Positions 1 through 7,373 of a DNA stretch of 23,372 nucleotides are shown here, in pieces (position 1 is the first letter of the stretch; each line of letters starts with the position of its first letter). The notes under the pieces are model-generated. The model made no database searches, was not told the origin of the DNA, and worked only from the letters and a program-made list of their open reading frames with translations. Position numbers and translations under genes: made by a program. The DNA lies in NCBI GenBank assembly GCA_003542935.1, contig DPJQ01000112.1, positions 1 through 23,372 of the forward strand, written 5' to 3'. The stretch comes from Lachnospiraceae bacterium (GTDB lineage: Bacteria > Bacillota > Clostridia > Lachnospirales > Lachnospiraceae).

Positions 1-9
1 CAAAAACCC

Positions 10-49
10 CCCCGTTTCGGCACATCCCGTGCCGAAACGGGGTGTTTTT
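10..49 (-). terminator. Intrinsic terminator downstream of the DUF624 gene
   Basis: A perfect 14-bp GC-rich inverted repeat (10-23 with 29-42) encloses a 5-nt loop. It is flanked by five A at 2-6 and five T at 45-49. On the minus strand the hairpin is followed by a run of T after a short C stretch, which fits termination of the DUF624 gene ending at 79. The symmetric A and T flanks mean it could also stop plus-strand transcription entering the window. Confidence 0.9.
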
Positions 50-78
50 CCGCAAAAACTCTCTATTTTCCTTATTTC

Positions 79-735
79 CTATTCTCCCTGCTCCTGCATC
101 TCCCGTTCTTCCTTGAAGGTCTTCAAAAAAGCCCGGTTCACCAGCAGATCGCCCACATAAGCTACCGCCGCAAACCCGCAGACCATCCAGACAAACAGCA
201 CCATGGGCGCCGTCTGGGGCAAGAAGACGGGCAGCAAAGGTAAAAGCACATTGACGGGCACAAGAACCACCGTGTAGGGAAGACGCAGCAGAGCCATAAA
301 CAGCGCATTCTTCATGGTCTGTTTCACCGTATTCTCATACCGGGCCTGCAGGGCAAATACATAGAGAAATACCATCACCCACATGACTGCCAGCACCGTC
401 AGCCCCACCAGCATTACCGTGTGCATCGCTCCCGTAAAATACCGGCCCACCGACCAGTAATCCAGCCAGAGGAATACTCCCCCCGCCAGCAGGATCAGCC
501 ATATGATCGTGGCCTGCAGGAAATTCTGCTTAAATCCGCGAAAAAAGCCGCGCACGATATAGGAATCCTCCTGCCGGATCATCTGCAGAACCACATAATT
601 CAGTGCTGTCAAAGACGCCCCAAACGTCACCACCGGCAGAGAACAGACGATAAACAAAACATTTAAAATCGCCAGGTTTGCAATCAATGTCAGAAAACGC
701 ATTAACCCGGAATCCATACCAAATATTCGATTCAA
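79..735 (-). CDS. DUF624 (YesL-like) integral membrane protein
   Basis: This 218-residue protein is dominated by hydrophobic segments, with about four to five predicted membrane helices, and has a short charged C-terminus. Length, helix layout and the N-terminal start (MNRIFGMDSG followed directly by a helix) match the DUF624/YesL family. That family is common in Firmicutes next to carbohydrate uptake and AraC-type regulators; its biochemical role is unknown. The start is a TTG at 733-735, chosen because GAGGAGG (minus strand, 744-750) lies at the right distance; the next ATG, seven codons in, has no such site. It is transcribed divergently from the AraC gene and followed by a strong terminator. 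Confidence 0.85.
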   Translation of the reverse strand: MNRIFGMDSGLMRFLTLIANLAILNVLFIVCSLPVVTFGASLTALNYVVLQMIRQEDSYIVRGFFRGFKQNFLQATIIWLILLAGGVFLWLDYWSVGRYFTGAMHTVMLVGLTVLAVMWVMVFLYVFALQARYENTVKQTMKNALFMALLRLPYTVVLVPVNVLLPLLPVFLPQTAPMVLFVWMVCGFAAVAYVGDLLVNRAFLKTFKEEREMQEQGE

Positions 736-770
736 AACAGCTACCTCCTCGCCATTGATCTGGTTTATTT

Positions 771-799
771 ATCTTATCACACCCTGTTTGCGTTGGCAA
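771..799 (-). promoter_or_regulatory. Predicted promoter of the DUF624 gene
   Basis: On the minus strand, TTGCCA (794-799) and TAAGAT (771-776) are separated by 17 nt, and a TG one base before the -10 makes it an extended -10. It lies about 35 nt upstream of the TTG start and its ribosome binding site. Confidence 0.55.
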
Positions 800-909
800 T
801 TTTTTTGTGTTTATGTATCTGCATTCAAAATTCCCGTGACGGCATTGGAAGAATCTGATGTAAAAATTATGCCGGCGGCAGGGAAGCATATCCCCCTGCC
901 ATGAAAACC

Positions 910-939
910 TTTACACCTCCGCTCCCTGTCTGCTATAAT
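910..939 (+). promoter_or_regulatory. Predicted promoter of the leader ORF and AraC regulator
   Basis: TTTACA (910-915) and a consensus TATAAT (934-939) are 18 nt apart, with TG at 931-932 giving an extended -10. Transcription would start near 946, about 45 nt before the leader ORF. The element GCTCCCTG (921-928) sits just upstream of the -10 and recurs in the same position in the promoter region of the URO-D-like gene. Confidence 0.7.
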
Positions 940-990
940 GAAACGACGAAACCCTCTCACAAATACACAGCACAGAAAGCAGGTGATCCT

Positions 991-1092
991 ATGCCAGGTA
1001 ATGCGGAATTAAAATCGGATTATCTTGCTCTAAAAGCACTGTTAAACGTCATCGGCATCAATCTGATCGATATCGATATCATCAAGGAATGA
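991..1092 (+). CDS. Small 33-residue leader ORF upstream of the AraC regulator
   Basis: A 33-codon ORF starts at ATG 991 after AGGTGAT (981-987) and ends in TGA at 1090-1092, three bases before the AraC start at 1096. It is in the same frame as the AraC gene. Its last codons contain AAGGA (1084-1088), the apparent ribosome binding site of the regulator, so translation of the two is probably coupled. The peptide is acidic and aliphatic, with repeated Ile-Asp near its end. I recognise no family. It could be a real small protein, a coupling leader, or the remnant of a longer regulator N-terminus. Confidence is moderate because it rests only on the ribosome binding site and position. Confidence 0.45.
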   Translation: MPGNAELKSDYLALKALLNVIGINLIDIDIIKE

Positions 1093-1095
1093 TAC

Positions 1096-1956
1096 ATGAG
1101 AATCATAAAATCCGACATCCCCCTGGATCCCTCCTGTCCTTTCCATATCGAAAGGCGGACGCTCCGTCAGACCGACAACCGGCCCGACTGTTTCCACTGG
1201 CACAGCTGTTTCGAGATCACCCTGATCCTCCATGGCCGGGGGATTTACTATGTCAACGAACAGACCTACGAGGTAACGGACGGCGATATCATCCTTTTTA
1301 ACAACGTGGAACCCCACGGCTGGGAAGTCCGAAGCGACACACTGGAGCTTCTGGTCATGATCTTCCAGACAGAATTTATCGCCGCCGGTTTTGCCGTCAT
1401 GGACTACGATTATCTGAAACCCTTCATCGAGCGGGGCAGCAATTTCAAAAACCGGCTGGACAGCGGCAGGCTCCTCACCGGGGAGATCGCCGCCCTGATG
1501 CTCTCCGTGGAAGAGGAATATATCGGCAAAACCACCGGCCATCTGCTGATGATCAAAGCCGACGTCCTGAAAATCCTGACCCTCCTGATCCGACATTCCC
1601 AGGACAGCACCAAATCCGCCGCCCTTTTACAGGAAAAAAAGCTGAAAATGACGCGGCTGGCTTCGGTCTTTGATTTCATCAACGGCCATTTTACGGAGCG
1701 AATCACCCTGGCCGACGCGGCAGCCATCGCCTTCATGAGCCCCAACTATTTTTCCGCCTATTTTTACAAAGTCACAGGACGCCATTTCAACGAGTATGTC
1801 AACAGTCTGCGCATAGCCATGGCGGACAAACTGCTGACGGAGACGGATCTGAATGTTCTGGAGGTGGCTTCCCGCTGCGGTTTCCGCAATATGTCCAATT
1901 TTTACCGAATTTATAAAAAAATCCACGGAGATGTGCCCAGGAAAGAACTCGTGTAA
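1096..1956 (+). CDS. AraC-family transcriptional regulator with cupin sensor domain
   Basis: This 286-residue protein has an N-terminal cupin-like sensor domain (about residues 1-150, with HWHSCFEITLI and the GRGIYYVN strand region) and a C-terminal AraC/XylS DNA-binding domain with two helix-turn-helix motifs (about residues 185-285). The second ends in the typical GFRNMSNFYRIYKK recognition segment. Family knowledge predicts a sugar-responsive activator. ATG 1096 is preceded by AAGGA at 1084-1088 inside the small leader ORF. It lies between the divergent DUF624 gene and the co-directional URO-D-like gene and probably controls one or both. No terminator is evident after its stop. Confidence 0.9.
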   Translation: MRIIKSDIPLDPSCPFHIERRTLRQTDNRPDCFHWHSCFEITLILHGRGIYYVNEQTYEVTDGDIILFNNVEPHGWEVRSDTLELLVMIFQTEFIAAGFAVMDYDYLKPFIERGSNFKNRLDSGRLLTGEIAALMLSVEEEYIGKTTGHLLMIKADVLKILTLLIRHSQDSTKSAALLQEKKLKMTRLASVFDFINGHFTERITLADAAAIAFMSPNYFSAYFYKVTGRHFNEYVNSLRIAMADKLLTETDLNVLEVASRCGFRNMSNFYRIYKKIHGDVPRKELV

Positions 1957-2036
1957 CCTATCTGCCTACAACTTACAATCGTAAAATAGTATACATTTTG
2001 TGTAATTTATCAGACGCGGAAACGGCTCCCTGCTGT

Positions 2037-2042
2037 TATGAT
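2037..2042 (+). promoter_or_regulatory. Possible extended -10 promoter element of the URO-D-like gene
   Basis: TATGAT (2037-2042) is preceded by TG at 2034-2035, an extended -10, but no convincing -35 is present 16-18 nt upstream. That would suit an activator-dependent promoter. GCTCCCTG (2025-2032) directly upstream is shared with the AraC promoter. A start near 2049 would give a leader of about 150 nt. Confidence 0.4.
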
Positions 2043-2114
2043 GAAAGCCAGATATCCCGCTCCAAACAACGCGGCATTGATATGTCCCGTAGGGCGGGGG
2101 ATTTGACTGACTCT

Positions 2115-2164
2115 GCGGCCGAATGCCAAGCTCCGGTTTGAGCTGTATCCATGCATCCGGCCGC
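2115..2164 (+). other. Potential structured 5' leader before the URO-D-like gene
   Basis: The leader can form a 7-bp closing stem (2115-2121 with 2158-2164) enclosing an inner 5-bp stem (AGCTC 2129-2133 with GAGCT 2140-2144). It ends about 38 nt before the start codon. I do not recognise a known riboswitch consensus; in particular I see no cobalamin box. This may be chance pairing in GC-rich sequence. Confidence 0.25.
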
Positions 2165-2202
2165 CCATGAATTTGCATAGGAAAAGGCAGGAGGATTTTA
2201 TT

Positions 2203-3444
2203 ATGAGCGAACACAGAACAAACGTTGTGGAAGATATGCGTGTCCCGCTGACACGGTATAAAAAAGACTGGGAAGCCGTAAAAGAAAAGTGGACAAATTA
2301 CTGGCAGCACAAAAACACTGGCCGGCCGCTGATGGGGGTGATTGCCCGCAAGCCGGAACTGGAGCCCTTTGCCGACGGCGCCCCCGCGGAGGGCGGTTAC
2401 CGTGACCAGATCTGCCAGGGGCGATATTACAATCTGCCCGAGGAACTGAAATGGAAAGACATGGAGGACAAATATCAGAACGCGGAGCGTATCGTGGCCC
2501 GTTACCGCTATTTCTGCGAGACCCACGAATTCCTGGCAGAGAGCTTCCCCAACCTGAACGTGGATTTCGGCCCGGGCTCCCTGGCCTCCTACCTGGGCTG
2601 TGATATCGGATTTAACGAGGATACGGTGTGGTTCAAGCATTTCCTTGAAGACTGGGAAGGCGTGCCGGATCTGGTCTTTGACCCGGACAACAAGTGGTTC
2701 AAAAAGCACATCCAATTGGTGGAGGACTGCCGGAAGCTGGCAAACGGGGATTTCTACGTGGATATGCCGGATCTGATGGAGAATATCGACGTGCTCTCCT
2801 CCATGCGGGGAGCCCAGGACATCCTCTATGACATCATTGATGAACCGGAAGAGATCGCACGCCGGGTGGGCCAGGTGACGGATCTCTACTACGAGTATTT
2901 TGACCGTTTCTATGATCTGATCAAGGACGATCAAGGGGGCAACGCTTACACTGTATTCCAGATCTGGGGGCCGGGGCGCACCGTAAAACTGCAGTGCGAC
3001 TGCTCCGCCATGATCGGGCCCGACGATTTCCGGGAATATATCCAGCCCTCTCTGATCGAGCAGTCCAGGCATGCCGACCATGTACTGTACCACCTGGACG
3101 GCAAGGAATGTATCCGCCACATGGACGCTCTGATGGAAATCGACGGCATCGACGCCCTCCAGTGGACTTCCGGCGATGCGGGCCCCGACGGCACCCTGCC
3201 CGACTGGGACGTGATCTATGATAAAGCCATCGCCGCAGGCAAATCCATCTGGGTCAAGGTCTACTCCGGCGGATTCGAGGACTGGATCAAAAACGTGGAG
3301 CGTCTAGTCATGAAATACGGCTCCCACAGCATGTATCTGCTGTTCCCGGAGATGTCTCTGGAACAGGCACATACTCTGATCGATTATGCCGATAAACATT
3401 GGAGCGATGTGAAAGGCAGCTTCTGCGAAAGCCTCAAACAGTGA
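2203..3444 (+). CDS. URO-D-like (uroporphyrinogen decarboxylase superfamily) protein
   Basis: This 413-residue protein resembles the URO-D/corrinoid methyltransferase superfamily, in the group often labelled uroporphyrinogen decarboxylase-like in Clostridia. The start at 2203 (MSEHRTN) follows GCAGGAGG at 2188-2195; an in-frame ATG at 2167 has no such site. Visible features are FGPGSLASYLG (about 122-132), YVDMPDL and the C-terminal-half motif YHLDGKECIRHMDAL (about 296-310). Cobalamin methyltransferases of this fold (MtaA, MtbA) carry a zinc-binding His-x-Cys at this place, whereas this protein has His-Leu-Asp. True heme-pathway URO-D is shorter, and no heme or methyltransferase partners are nearby. 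Function is unknown. The AraC regulator immediately upstream is the likely controller. Confidence 0.75.
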   Translation: MSEHRTNVVEDMRVPLTRYKKDWEAVKEKWTNYWQHKNTGRPLMGVIARKPELEPFADGAPAEGGYRDQICQGRYYNLPEELKWKDMEDKYQNAERIVARYRYFCETHEFLAESFPNLNVDFGPGSLASYLGCDIGFNEDTVWFKHFLEDWEGVPDLVFDPDNKWFKKHIQLVEDCRKLANGDFYVDMPDLMENIDVLSSMRGAQDILYDIIDEPEEIARRVGQVTDLYYEYFDRFYDLIKDDQGGNAYTVFQIWGPGRTVKLQCDCSAMIGPDDFREYIQPSLIEQSRHADHVLYHLDGKECIRHMDALMEIDGIDALQWTSGDAGPDGTLPDWDVIYDKAIAAGKSIWVKVYSGGFEDWIKNVERLVMKYGSHSMYLLFPEMSLEQAHTLIDYADKHWSDVKGSFCESLKQ

Positions 3445-3459
3445 GCACATGGGCATACC

Positions 3460-3487
3460 GGAGCTTTTGCGTTCCCGCAAAGCCTCC
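3460..3487 (+). terminator. Weak hairpin terminator candidate after the URO-D-like gene
   Basis: A 12-bp stem with one mismatch and one G-T pair (3460-3471 with 3476-3487) has a 4-nt loop and begins 15 nt after the stop codon. It lies between two convergent genes, but the following T content is poor, so termination efficiency is uncertain. Confidence 0.35.
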
Positions 3488-3506
3488 ATGGTCTTTGCCC
3501 CTCCCC

Positions 3507-4919
3507 TCACTCTTTCCCGTCAAAGCAATACGTACATACTTTACAGGGTTCTATCCCGATAGAAGCCAGGAGATCGTCCAAACGGTGGTAGCGCAGGGTG
3601 GTAAAGTTCAGCTTCCTCCGGATCTCCTCCAGCATCTTCGCGTAACGGCAGGAACAGGGATCCGCATACTCATCCAAAACCTCCCGGAAAACCTCGTCTC
3701 CCTCCTGCTCCCTGATCACCCGGCGGGTGATCAGTTCCATCTCCGACTTGGACCGGGAGAAATTTAAGAATTTACAACCATAGATCAGCGGCGGACAGGC
3801 CGGACGCACATGTACCTCCTTCGCCCCGCTCCTGTACAGAAATTCCGTGGTGTCCCGGAGCTGGGTACCCCGCACGATGGAATCGTCGATCAGCAACAGC
3901 TTTTTATCTTTAATCAACGCCCGCACCGGAATCAGTTTCATGCGGGCGATCAGTTCCCGCTGGTTCTGGCTGGTAGGCATAAAGGATCGGGGCCAGGTAG
4001 GCGTGTATTTGATAAAGGGGCGCGCATAGGGAATACCCGACTCATTGGAATAGCCGACGGCATGGGCAATACCGGAATCCGGCACACCGGCCACGATATC
4101 CGGCTTCACCGTACCGCTGTCCCGCTTCGCCAGCATACTGCCACAGTTGTAACGCATCTGCTCTACGTTGATCCCCTCGTAGGCTGATGTGGGATAACCG
4201 TAGTATACCCACAGAAAAGAGCATATCCGCATATCCTTTCCGGCCGGAGACAACACCTCCACTCCGTCGGGACGGATGCGTACGATCTCCCCGGGACCCA
4301 GTTCCCTGTAATCAGAGTAACCCAGGTTGATATAGGCAAAACTCTCAAAAGAGACACAGTAGGCGTCTTCCTTCTTTCCAATCACACAGGGCGTCCGGCC
4401 AAAGCGATCCCGTGCCGCGTAGATACCATCTTTTGTCATCAGCAGCAGGGTCATGGAGCCGTCCACTGCCTCCTGCACATACCGGATACCCTCCACCAGG
4501 CTGTCCCTCTTGCAGACCAGGGCCGCCACAAGCTCCGTAACGTTGATCTGGCCGTTGGTCATCTCCTGGAAATGGGCCGGCCCGTCTTTATAGATTTCCT
4601 TGAGCAGCTCCTCAAAATTATTGATCTTTCCCACCGTGGTAATGGCAAAACTGCCCAGATGGGACTGGATCAGAAGGGGCTGGGGTTCAAAATCCGAGAT
4701 ACATCCGATGCCGAGATATCCTTTCATCTCCCCCACATCCCGGTCAAATTTGGTGCGGAAGGGGGCGTTTTCGATATTGTGAATCGCCCGGTTAAATCCA
4801 CCCTCACCGTAAGTTGCCATACCACCGCGTCTCGTTCCGAGATGGGAATGGTAATCTATCCCGTAAAACAGTTCCAAAACACAGTCCCTTTTTGCAGCCA
4901 CACCAAAAAATCCGCCCAT
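3507..4919 (-). CDS. PurF-like amidophosphoribosyltransferase paralogue lacking the glutaminase cysteine
   Basis: This 470-residue protein has the two-domain layout of glutamine PRPP amidotransferase: an N-terminal class II amidotransferase-like domain (about 1-235) and a C-terminal phosphoribosyltransferase domain. The PRPP loop LLLIDDSIVRGTQ (341-353) is intact. Cysteines at 233, 382, 462 and 465 match the iron-sulfur ligand pattern of Bacillus PurF, and the protein ends just after the CTYCFDGK motif. The catalytic Cys that normally follows the initiator Met is Gly (MGGFFGV), and the Asn-Gly oxyanion pair is replaced by Val-Gly near 96-97. Glutamine hydrolysis is therefore unlikely. The start at 4919 follows AAGGAG with a 10-nt spacer; the extra 12 codons upstream have no such site. 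It is last in a pentose phosphate operon, not with purine genes, so its role is uncertain. Confidence 0.85.
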   Translation of the reverse strand: MGGFFGVAAKRDCVLELFYGIDYHSHLGTRRGGMATYGEGGFNRAIHNIENAPFRTKFDRDVGEMKGYLGIGCISDFEPQPLLIQSHLGSFAITTVGKINNFEELLKEIYKDGPAHFQEMTNGQINVTELVAALVCKRDSLVEGIRYVQEAVDGSMTLLLMTKDGIYAARDRFGRTPCVIGKKEDAYCVSFESFAYINLGYSDYRELGPGEIVRIRPDGVEVLSPAGKDMRICSFLWVYYGYPTSAYEGINVEQMRYNCGSMLAKRDSGTVKPDIVAGVPDSGIAHAVGYSNESGIPYARPFIKYTPTWPRSFMPTSQNQRELIARMKLIPVRALIKDKKLLLIDDSIVRGTQLRDTTEFLYRSGAKEVHVRPACPPLIYGCKFLNFSRSKSEMELITRRVIREQEGDEVFREVLDEYADPCSCRYAKMLEEIRRKLNFTTLRYHRLDDLLASIGIEPCKVCTYCFDGKE

Positions 4920-5020
4920 AAATGTGATACTCCTTTTTAAACCATTCGTAATCATCCGACACCTTACCGGTTACAACCACGCAATCTTTCCCGGTAATAA
5001 ACGAATCCTCTCTCGCCGGC

Positions 5021-5467
5021 CTACTCTCTCTCTGTCTCAATCGCCATGATCATGTCCACACGCCTTTTATGACGGCCGCCCTCAAATTCGGCATCCAGCC
5101 AGGCGCCGACGATCATCTTTGCCAGCTCTGTACCCACTACCCGGCTGCCGAAAGCCAGGATATTGGTATCATTATGCTCTTTGGAGAGCTTAGCCGAATA
5201 GGGTTCACTGCACACCACGGCCCGAATACCCTTCACTTTATTAGCCGCCAACGAGATCCCCACACCTGTACCACAGATCAGGATACCCCGGTCCGCCACG
5301 CCGTCCCGCACTGCACAGGCCACTTTTTTCCCGTACATCGGATAATCACAGGACTCCCGGGTGTCCGTGCCATAATTGACCACCTCATGTCCCAGGGACT
5401 CCAGGTACGCTACCATTTCCCACTTCATATCCACCGATGTATGATCATTGCCTATTCCGATTTTCAT
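5021..5467 (-). CDS. rpiB: Ribose-5-phosphate / allose-6-phosphate isomerase B
   Basis: This 148-residue protein has the usual RpiB length. It interconverts ribose-5-phosphate and ribulose-5-phosphate; some members, including E. coli RpiB/AlsI, also isomerise allose-6-phosphate to allulose-6-phosphate. Visible signatures are the N-terminal GNDH, ICGTGVGISLAANKVKGIRA with the catalytic Cys, EHNDTNILAFGSR, and EGGRHKRRVD at the end. The start (MKIGIGNDH) follows GGAGG with a 9-nt spacer; in-frame Met codons further upstream are worse placed. It is separated from the transketolase C subunit by 113 nt containing its own promoter-like sequence and a stem-loop. It could serve both the pentose phosphate operon and the allose-type pathway. 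Confidence 0.93.
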   Translation of the reverse strand: MKIGIGNDHTSVDMKWEMVAYLESLGHEVVNYGTDTRESCDYPMYGKKVACAVRDGVADRGILICGTGVGISLAANKVKGIRAVVCSEPYSAKLSKEHNDTNILAFGSRVVGTELAKMIVGAWLDAEFEGGRHKRRVDMIMAIETERE

Positions 5468-5514
5468 CTCTCGCATCCTCCGACATTTTCCGTAAAACCG
5501 CACACTATGTCATA

Positions 5515-5544
5515 GAGGCACCGACCTGGTATGACCGATGCCTC
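5515..5544 (-). other. Stem-loop at the predicted 5' end of the rpiB transcript
   Basis: A 12-bp stem (5533-5544 with 5515-5526, three G-T pairs in the minus-strand RNA) closes a 6-nt loop. It starts within a few bases of the transcription start expected from the adjacent promoter and is not followed by a T run. It therefore looks like an mRNA-stabilising 5' hairpin or intercistronic hairpin, not a terminator. Confidence 0.5.
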
Positions 5545-5548
5545 CTGT

Positions 5549-5577
5549 ATTATACAGGCCGCTGTACCAAACGGCAA
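5549..5577 (-). promoter_or_regulatory. Internal promoter of rpiB with palindromic -10 region
   Basis: On the minus strand TTGCCG (5572-5577) and consensus TATAAT (5549-5554) are exactly 17 nt apart. The -10 lies within a palindrome with 7-bp arms and a single central base (5544-5558), which could be an operator or could base-pair in the read-through transcript. The -35 begins four bases after the transketolase stop codon. Confidence 0.55.
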
Positions 5578-5580
5578 CCT

Positions 5581-6522
5581 CTATTTCACAAATTCCATAA
5601 CCTGCTCATACACACCTTTTCCGTCCAGACGGTATTTCTCCAGAAGCTTCACTGCCGGGCCGGACTCGCCAAATACATCCTGCACGCCGATCTTTTTCAC
5701 GGGCGCCGGCTGTCTCTCACAGAGTACGTCGCAGACCGCACTGCCCAAACCGCCGATCACCGAATGCTCCTCCACGGTAACGATCCGGCCGCACTCCTTC
5801 GCTGCTTTCGCGATCAGCTCTGCGTCGATGGGTTTGATAGTATGGATATTGATCACTCTGGCATCCACGCCCTCTGCTTTCAGCAGGTCGGCGGCTTCCA
5901 GAGCCGAGTTTACGCATAAGCCTGTAGCCACAATGGCCACATCCCGGCCGTCCCGGAGCGTCACACCTTTGCCAACCTCAAATTTATACTCCGGTTTATC
6001 ATTGATCACCGGAACCGCCAGACGGCCGAAGCGCAGATATACCGGGCCGTCCATCTCATAGGCCGCCCGAACAGCTGCCTTCGCCTCCACATCATCGGAA
6101 GGATTAATGACTGTCATGCCCGGGATCGTGCGCATCAGGGCAATATCCTCGTTGCACTGATGGGTCGCGCCGTCCTCACCCACGGAAATACCGGCATGGG
6201 TGGCGCCGATCTTCACATTCAGATGGGGATAGCCCACAGAATTTCTCACCTGTTCAAAGGCTCTGCCCGCCGCAAACATAGCGAAAGTACTGGCAAAAGG
6301 CACCTTACCTGTGGTGGCTATGCCGGCGGCTATGCCGATCATATTGCACTCGGCAATTCCGCAGTCGATATGCCTGTCCGGAAATACGGCCCTGAACTTA
6401 CCTGTCTGTGTAGCGGCTGCCAGATCGGCATCCAGCACGACCAAATTCTCATGCTCTTTGCCGAGCTCCACCAACGCCTCGCCATAACTCTGCCTGGTGG
6501 CTACCTTCTTTACTTCTGACAT
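5581..6522 (-). CDS. Transketolase, C-terminal subunit
   Basis: This 313-residue protein carries the pyrimidine-binding and C-terminal domains of a split transketolase. With the N-terminal subunit encoded just upstream it transfers two-carbon ketol groups between sugar phosphates using thiamine diphosphate. Recognisable parts are DADLAAATQTGKF near the N-terminus, GIAECNMIGIAAGIA with the catalytic Glu, THAGISVGEDGATHQ, and the C-terminal domain with IVTVEEHSVIGGLGS. The gene overlaps the end of the N-subunit gene by 13 nt, and its ribosome binding site (AGGTGA) is inside that gene, so the two subunits are probably made in a coupled way. The split form is common in Clostridia. Confidence 0.95.
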   Translation of the reverse strand: MSEVKKVATRQSYGEALVELGKEHENLVVLDADLAAATQTGKFRAVFPDRHIDCGIAECNMIGIAAGIATTGKVPFASTFAMFAAGRAFEQVRNSVGYPHLNVKIGATHAGISVGEDGATHQCNEDIALMRTIPGMTVINPSDDVEAKAAVRAAYEMDGPVYLRFGRLAVPVINDKPEYKFEVGKGVTLRDGRDVAIVATGLCVNSALEAADLLKAEGVDARVINIHTIKPIDAELIAKAAKECGRIVTVEEHSVIGGLGSAVCDVLCERQPAPVKKIGVQDVFGESGPAVKLLEKYRLDGKGVYEQVMEFVK

Positions 6523-7349
6523 AACGCTTCACCTGCCTTTTCCAAATCTGCCATGGCTATGGCGTACTCTTCGTCATTGGGAGCCTTGCCGTGCCAACCC
6601 ACCTGGTTCTCCATATAAGATACACCCTTGCCTTTAAGTGTCTTCATTACGATGGCCGTAGGCATTCCCTTCGTCGCCTTTGCCTCGTCAAATGCGGCTT
6701 TCAGCTGGTCAAAATCATTGCCGTCATCCACGGAGACCACATGGAAATTAAACGCCTCAAATTTTTTATCGATGGGATAGGGGCTGCACACCTGGTCTAC
6801 GGGACCGTCGATCTGCAGTCCGTTGTTATCTACGATCACACACAGATTGTCCAGTTTCCGATGTCCGGCAAACATGGCTGCCTCCCAGACCTGTCCTTCC
6901 TGGATCTCACCGTCTCCCAGGAGTGTATAGACACGGTAGGTGTCCCCGCTCAGCTTTGCCGATAATGCCATGCCCACCGCCGCAGAGATCCCCTGCCCCA
7001 GAGAACCGCTGGACATATCAATGCCCGGCGTATGCTGGATACAGGGATGGCCCTGTAAATGGGAACCCACATGGCGCAGTGTTTTCAGGTCTTCCACCGG
7101 GAAATAGCCTCTATGGGCCAGCACGGAATACAGGCCGGGGGCCGTGTGTCCTTTAGAGAGCACAAAGCGGTCGCGTCCCGGGTCTTTCGGGTTCTCCGGG
7201 TCAATATTCATTTCCTCAAAATACAGATAGGTAAATACATCCGCAGCGGACAGAGAACCGCCCGGATGACCCGCCTTGGCGGCATGGACACCGGTTACAA
7301 TGCCCTTGCGCACCTCCACGGCCATCTTCTGAAGTTCTGTTTTATTCAT
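6510..7349 (-). CDS. Transketolase, N-terminal subunit
   Basis: This 279-residue subunit carries the thiamine diphosphate-binding domain. HPGGSLSAAD (28-37), SKGHTAPGLY and the thiamine diphosphate/magnesium motif GDGEIQEGQVWEAA ending in VIVDNN are all present. Length matches split-transketolase N subunits. The start at 7349 follows AGGAG with an ordinary spacer. It lies between the transaldolase gene (24 nt upstream) and its partner subunit in the pentose phosphate operon, where it would interconvert xylulose-5-phosphate and erythrose-4-phosphate with glyceraldehyde-3-phosphate and fructose-6-phosphate. Confidence 0.95.
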   Translation of the reverse strand: MNKTELQKMAVEVRKGIVTGVHAAKAGHPGGSLSAADVFTYLYFEEMNIDPENPKDPGRDRFVLSKGHTAPGLYSVLAHRGYFPVEDLKTLRHVGSHLQGHPCIQHTPGIDMSSGSLGQGISAAVGMALSAKLSGDTYRVYTLLGDGEIQEGQVWEAAMFAGHRKLDNLCVIVDNNGLQIDGPVDQVCSPYPIDKKFEAFNFHVVSVDDGNDFDQLKAAFDEAKATKGMPTAIVMKTLKGKGVSYMENQVGWHGKAPNDEEYAIAMADLEKAGEALCQK

Positions 7350-7373
7350 AGTCTGCTCCTGTTCTTCCTCTTC

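Noticed and set aside
2043..2202. Cobalamin or other known riboswitch upstream of the URO-D-like gene
   Set aside because: Some pairing is possible, but I could not find the conserved cobalamin box or another consensus I recognise.
1966..3120. 384-codon open frame antisense to the URO-D-like gene
   Set aside because: It lies opposite a gene with a clear family match and ribosome binding site, its protein shows no recognisable motif, and such frames are expected opposite codon-biased genes.
4920..4955. Longer PurF-like start that would add 12 residues before MGGFFGV
   Set aside because: The extension includes the AAGGAG that serves the ATG at 4919 and has no such site of its own; PurF homology starts at MGG.
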